Source: Stramenopiles sp. TOSAG23-2 (taxonomy: Eukaryota > Sar). From it: a stretch of DNA of 42,621 bases. The notes beneath the pieces are model-generated. The model ran no database searches. It had not been told where the DNA came from and saw only the letters and a list, made by a program, of their open reading frames with translations. This document shows, piece after piece, positions 38,954 through 42,621 of this stretch; the first letter of the stretch is position 1, and every line of letters starts with the position of its first letter. Location of the stretch: positions 1-42,621 of the forward strand of contig LT649299.1 in the NCBI GenBank assembly GCA_900128395.1, in the 5' to 3' direction. The translations under genes and the position numbers were made by a program.

Positions 38954-39517
38954 ATGGCATACTTGAAAAAACGAAGCGCACGTGTATCAAAAGGATTGCG
39001 AATATTAGCAGCTATAAGATTAAAAGAAACTGATGGCATGCCCGTTGAAATTGAGAAAAATATATACATAGGAAGTATTGGGGCAGCTATTAATAACGAT
39101 AAATTGCTTGAAATTGGCATCACGGACATATTATCATTATGTGGTGATATTGGATGTGAAAAAATGGACAATGTTGTGTATAAATATTATAATGTTTCTG
39201 ATAAACCAGAAAAAAACATGGAGTTACTTGTAATTTTGAAAGAGTGTATAAATTATATAGATCAAGTGATTAGTAAAAATGATAACAACAACAATAATAC
39301 GAAACGTAAAAAAATATTAATCCATTGCATGATGGGTAAATCACGGTCTGCGACGATTATTATAGCGTATTTAATGTATAAAAACAATATAGGGTGGATG
39401 GAAGCATTAAGATGTGTACGTGAAAAACGATCTATTGTCGAACCAAATCTAGGTTTCATAAGTTTATTGAAACAATTCGAAAAAGATCATTATCTCTGCA
39501 CATATGATATATCATAA
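38954..39517 (+). CDS. Dual-specificity protein phosphatase
   Basis: A 187-residue DUSP. The catalytic loop HCMMGKSR (H123, C124, R130) is a perfect HCX5R, followed by SATIIIAYLM typical of DUSPs. The general acid is probably D83 (in NVSDKPEKN). The N-terminal strand EIEKNIYIGSIGAAIN is the usual DUSP start. An Asn run (110-114) lies in a loop before the catalytic strand. This is close to the minimal catalytic domain, without a substrate-docking module, as in small atypical DUSPs. It removes phosphate from Tyr and Ser/Thr residues, commonly of MAP kinases; substrate here unknown. The first ATG, at 38954, is used. Confidence 0.9.
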   Translation: MAYLKKRSARVSKGLRILAAIRLKETDGMPVEIEKNIYIGSIGAAINNDKLLEIGITDILSLCGDIGCEKMDNVVYKYYNVSDKPEKNMELLVILKECINYIDQVISKNDNNNNNTKRKKILIHCMMGKSRSATIIIAYLMYKNNIGWMEALRCVREKRSIVEPNLGFISLLKQFEKDHYLCTYDIS

Positions 39518-39740
39518 CTGAAAAACTAACGAATATAAAAAATATAAATTTTAATTTAATATGGAGGGTATCATAGGAATTAATCATATCATATATCATA
39601 AGTAAATTAAAAAATAAAGTTATGCATTTTTAATAAACAAACATATTATATTAAAAATATTTATAAAAAAAATATTAAATTTTACGAACTTCGTATCATG
39701 TATAATGCATACCTTTCCAGCTTTCTGTACGTTTTATTTT

Positions 39741-40949
39741 TTAGATTTTTTTCACTTGAATATTTGGCAAAAATGCTTCTTCTTCTGTCATATCATATAT
39801 TAATCGACATAAATTACCATCAAGATGATTACCTTTAAACGCTTCTATTGCCTTGATTGGAATATACGCACGAACAACATATTCAATAGAGTTTACAAAC
39901 AATTCCCATTCAAACATTTTCAAACTTTCCATATCTTTTTTTTTCACAACAATATCATTTGGTTGTTTCATATTGTTGTGAAAATTTACATCCACAAAGT
40001 CAATGTGTCGCTTCAATTTTTTTTGCTTATTATTATTATTATTATTATTACTATGCATATTAGCAATAGTAGTATCATCATCAAATAAGAATGGGGATAA
40101 TTTATTTACAATATGTTTTGGTAATTTAGAAGCATCTTTTGGAACATGATTCAACCATACATTTACAAGCAATGATATACGCTTTGTATCATGAAGCAAT
40201 AAACCTTTCTTATTATTATTACTTGATGTTGATGATAATGATGGAATAAGTTCTGTGCATGCGGCATGTAGAAATCTACCATCAAATGTTATATGCCTTC
40301 CTTGTTTCGGCCAACTAATGTATACATTTTCACCTGCTTTGCCTTCAATTGAATCGGCATACATTGGCGGGGCTGTTTTTTCCATAATTATGGTTGGTGC
40401 TGCTTTTGGCAAGTTACTTATATACGTAACAGTTGCCATATGCGGGAAAATGGATACACCATGATGTTCTAAGTTATAATCTTTATCCCAATGAAAGCCT
40501 ACTCCACCATCATCAGGATCTACTACTAGTGTCCACCATTCTGCGCCCGATATCGTTGGGTCATAGTTTATACCTTTTGTATGGTGCCTAAAAATTCTTT
40601 TTACCAATTGCTCCAGCTTAGTCCTTGGTTTATCCTCAGATGCATACAAAAAGAAAGTATCACCAGAACTATAGTCATCGTCATCTTCCATCTCTCTGGC
40701 TGTAAAGGCGATATCGCAATCTTTACTAAGCGTTGCATACGATGCATCATCCATCCGTTCATCAAAAATATTTTCATAGCATTGAAAATCATAGTTTAAT
40801 GAACCGCCGAAAATTATCCTACCATGTTGATCTAAATTTATTGCAAGTTCTTCTTCTTCTTCTGAAGATGGACTCAAAGAATCTTCGTCGCTACTGTTAA
40901 TTTCTTTCTCTACTAAACGCTTTCGCTTCTTTTCTTGGATTTCATCCAT
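39741..40949 (-). CDS. 2-oxoglutarate-Fe(II) dioxygenase-like protein
   Basis: A 402-residue protein. The N-terminal 35 residues are charged and acidic. The core double-stranded beta-helix residues are present: H153-x-D155 (FHWDKD), distal H228 (FDGRFLHAA), and R257 (RISLLVNVW), which would bind iron and 2-oxoglutarate. Around them lie FPHMATVTYISN and the strand ENVYISWPKQGRHITFDG. Such proteins hydroxylate protein or small-molecule substrates; which one is unknown. An Asn run (about 302-310) follows, then a basic segment and a C-terminal region DMTEEEAFLPNIQ. No signal peptide. The ATG at 40947-40949 is first in frame. It converges with the phosphatase gene, 223 bp away. Confidence 0.8.
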   Translation of the reverse strand: MDEIQEKKRKRLVEKEINSSDEDSLSPSSEEEEELAINLDQHGRIIFGGSLNYDFQCYENIFDERMDDASYATLSKDCDIAFTAREMEDDDDYSSGDTFFLYASEDKPRTKLEQLVKRIFRHHTKGINYDPTISGAEWWTLVVDPDDGGVGFHWDKDYNLEHHGVSIFPHMATVTYISNLPKAAPTIIMEKTAPPMYADSIEGKAGENVYISWPKQGRHITFDGRFLHAACTELIPSLSSTSSNNNKKGLLLHDTKRISLLVNVWLNHVPKDASKLPKHIVNKLSPFLFDDDTTIANMHSNNNNNNNKQKKLKRHIDFVDVNFHNNMKQPNDIVVKKKDMESLKMFEWELFVNSIEYVVRAYIPIKAIEAFKGNHLDGNLCRLIYDMTEEEAFLPNIQVKKI

Positions 40950-42573
40950 GGTGATAATAAGTTATCATATAATATTGTAAATAGATATAGGTATGTCAAT
41001 ATATTATTATATATACTAGTAGTCGTCTATACAATAAATATATTTATATATTAATATTGCGGGTACTACCAGTATACCAACGCCAATATCAATTTAAAGG
41101 TGTAACAAGTAAAAGTGGGAATTACAACATTTACATCAACAATTTGAATGGTGGTAAATATATTCATCATCGTACACAGATTAGCACATTACAAAATATA
41201 ATATGTTTGTTGTTTTATATATTATTGATTATTATTTGACTAGCTATAGTACATCAGGTAGTGCTATAAAATAATCAGTGTTATTAGTATACCACATTGT
41301 GGCGTTGCATTGGGTAAAAAAAATTTCGATTAATTATTTTTACTTGTTTTCTAGATTTACAGGTGTACCAGGTAGTATTCAATTAAATTTTATTAAGGAC
41401 TCTCCTCAGACTCAGTGCAACAACAATTAGTTGTACCAGTTAGAGTACAGGTTAAGGTACGTGCGTACGTCAGTATCCAGTATCCAGTATCCATACTGTA
41501 CTGCTGTGTACTGTATGACATAAAGCTAAATTTAAATTAATATACTACTGTGTATAAATCTAATAAAACTATAAAACTTTTGTTTTTGAGCTACTAACAA
41601 CATACATCACGATTTATTTGTACGTGTCCGGACACATTTAAACTTTCCTTTCCATATATGTACACACAATTTGCAAATACAGTAATGGATTATCTCAACA
41701 CATATACGAAAATATAATATAATAATAAAAATCAAGACGAAAGTTTGATCGTATAATATGTAAATAAAAAGAAATGACATCGTTGATAAATAATGATAAA
41801 ATTGATCATAAAATTGTACAACATCTTTTTTGCCTTGTACAGTAAAATAATCTAAATAAATATTGAAAAATATTAATAATTGATATTTAATCTAATATAG
41901 ATAGATAGATAGATGAAATTAATGTTCGTTATTCTTTTTTTTATGATATTTATGTTTATGTACACACATATAATTTCCTGTTTAAATAATAATATTATAT
42001 CTACTATCATTTTCCATTATATTATGTCTATTTATTTCATTATTATTACTCTTTCTAGTACCTTAATTATTACATATTATTTACGTTATTATTAGTTATA
42101 TTTAGTTAGTAATTTTAAGTGATTCATAATTTTTAAGTTATCAATTGTTGTTTTATAGTAAGAACCTATTCGTAAGAATGTTTTGGGATCCACCACAATA
42201 AATATCAAAAATTCACTCGTCACATTTCTGCTTTCTGCTATCATCCATTGTATTTGCTTCTTATTTCTCTTTTACCACAAATATTAATATATCCTCCTTG
42301 GATACAAATACATATATTCAAAAGTATAGGATATAACTAACTGACAAACGAGAATTATTTCACAAACAAAATTTACATAAGATATATAATTGAAACATAT
42401 TCACATTTTTTATATATCACCGTTTAATTTTATTTGTTGTTGCTGTATTAACTCAACAGAAGAATTGATATCAATAAAAAATAAATTATTTTTTTACAAA
42501 CAACACACAAAATTTAAACATTTTCTTGAGAAAATTCGTTGAAAATTTATTAAAAAAACAAAAACAAAACAAA
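40950..42573. other. Long intergenic region
   Basis: About 1.6 kb, mostly AT-rich. Contains the possible AP2 relic at 41084-41210, TACCAGGTA at 41366-41374, a (CAGTATC)3 tandem at 41471-41491, and GATA repeats near 41897-41914. A 60-codon frame at 41913 is hydrophobic and AT-driven; I do not call it a gene. Confidence 0.5.
41084..41210 (+). pseudogene. Possible AP2-domain relic
   Basis: An open frame without ATG reads YQFKGVTSKSGNYNIYINN then NGGKYI. This resembles the first strands of an AP2/ERF domain (YKGVxxxSGKWxAxIxxNGKxxYLG). The rest of the domain is missing. Similarity is short and by eye only. Confidence 0.3.
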
Positions 42574-42621
42574 ATGACAATTACAACAACCACGACCACC
42601 ACCTCTTCATTACATTTCCAT
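42574..42621 (+). CDS. 5' end of a gene cut by the window edge
   Basis: An ATG preceded by an A/C-rich leader (AACAAAACAAA), like other starts in the window, opens a frame of 16 codons (Thr/Ser-rich) to the edge. The length is too short to identify. Confidence 0.4.
   Translation, partial: MTITTTTTTTSSLHFH

Noticed and set aside
41913-42095. 60-codon hydrophobic ATG frame
   Set aside because: Ile/Phe/Met-rich translation is what AT-rich spacer gives by chance; no context.
1-42621. CRISPR array or bacterial operon
   Set aside because: No regularly spaced direct repeats with unique spacers; the tRNA, intron and proteins are eukaryotic.

Overview
This is nuclear DNA from a unicellular eukaryote. 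It is strongly AT-rich (roughly 70 percent A+T by eye) and gene-dense: about eighteen protein genes plus one tRNA in 42.6 kb. Genes lie on both strands and nearly all are intronless; one clear GT-AG spliceosomal intron is visible. The tRNA is a eukaryotic tRNA-Ile(AAU). Proteins carry long Asn, Ser and Gln runs. The proteins (NOP53, LTO1, CDK10/11-like kinase, NIPA transporter, RCC1 repeats, WW domain, 2OG-Fe(II) oxygenase) are typical of a free-living protist or alga, perhaps a stramenopile, but I cannot fix the lineage.

Layout. 0.2-7 kb: LTO1 (minus) divergent from a NIPA-type Mg2+ transporter with a ten-cysteine Frizzled-like ectodomain (plus), a frameshifted methyltransferase, and a WW-domain protein with an unrecognised repeat. 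7.5-12.2 kb: one 1556-residue RCC1 multidomain protein. 12.9-18.4 kb: a mitochondrial-carrier remnant, tRNA-Ile, NOP53, the CDK-like kinase and a one-TM protein of unknown function. 19.17-20.43 kb: a 1240-bp non-autonomous transposon-like element with 20-bp terminal inverted repeats and a 12-bp target duplication; an Illumina adapter is embedded inside it. 20.8-25.6 kb: a small coiled-coil protein, a GMC oxidoreductase with the intron, and a secretory-pathway GT4 glycosyltransferase. 25.8-31 kb: a low-complexity protein and a TPR-Hsp70 fusion chaperone. 31-34 kb: an LDH2-family dehydrogenase broken by an exact 100-bp tandem duplication, with a third inverted copy nearby, then an ankyrin protein. 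34.6-41 kb: a large EF-hand-like protein, a membrane protein, a dual-specificity phosphatase and a 2OG oxygenase. 41-42.6 kb: mostly AT-rich spacer with a possible AP2 relic and the first codons of another gene.

The genes do not form one pathway. NOP53 and LTO1 both serve ribosome production (LTO1 through ABCE1 maturation). The most striking protein is the TPR-Hsp70 fusion: its TPR keeps all five carboxylate-clamp residues for EEVD tails, while its own Hsp70 part lacks the lid and the EEVD. Spacers are enriched in the palindrome TACCWGGTA and in AGCTCTAG-type repeats. Several oddities (adapter, 100-bp duplication, frameshift) show that part of the window reflects assembly error and should be re-read with long reads.
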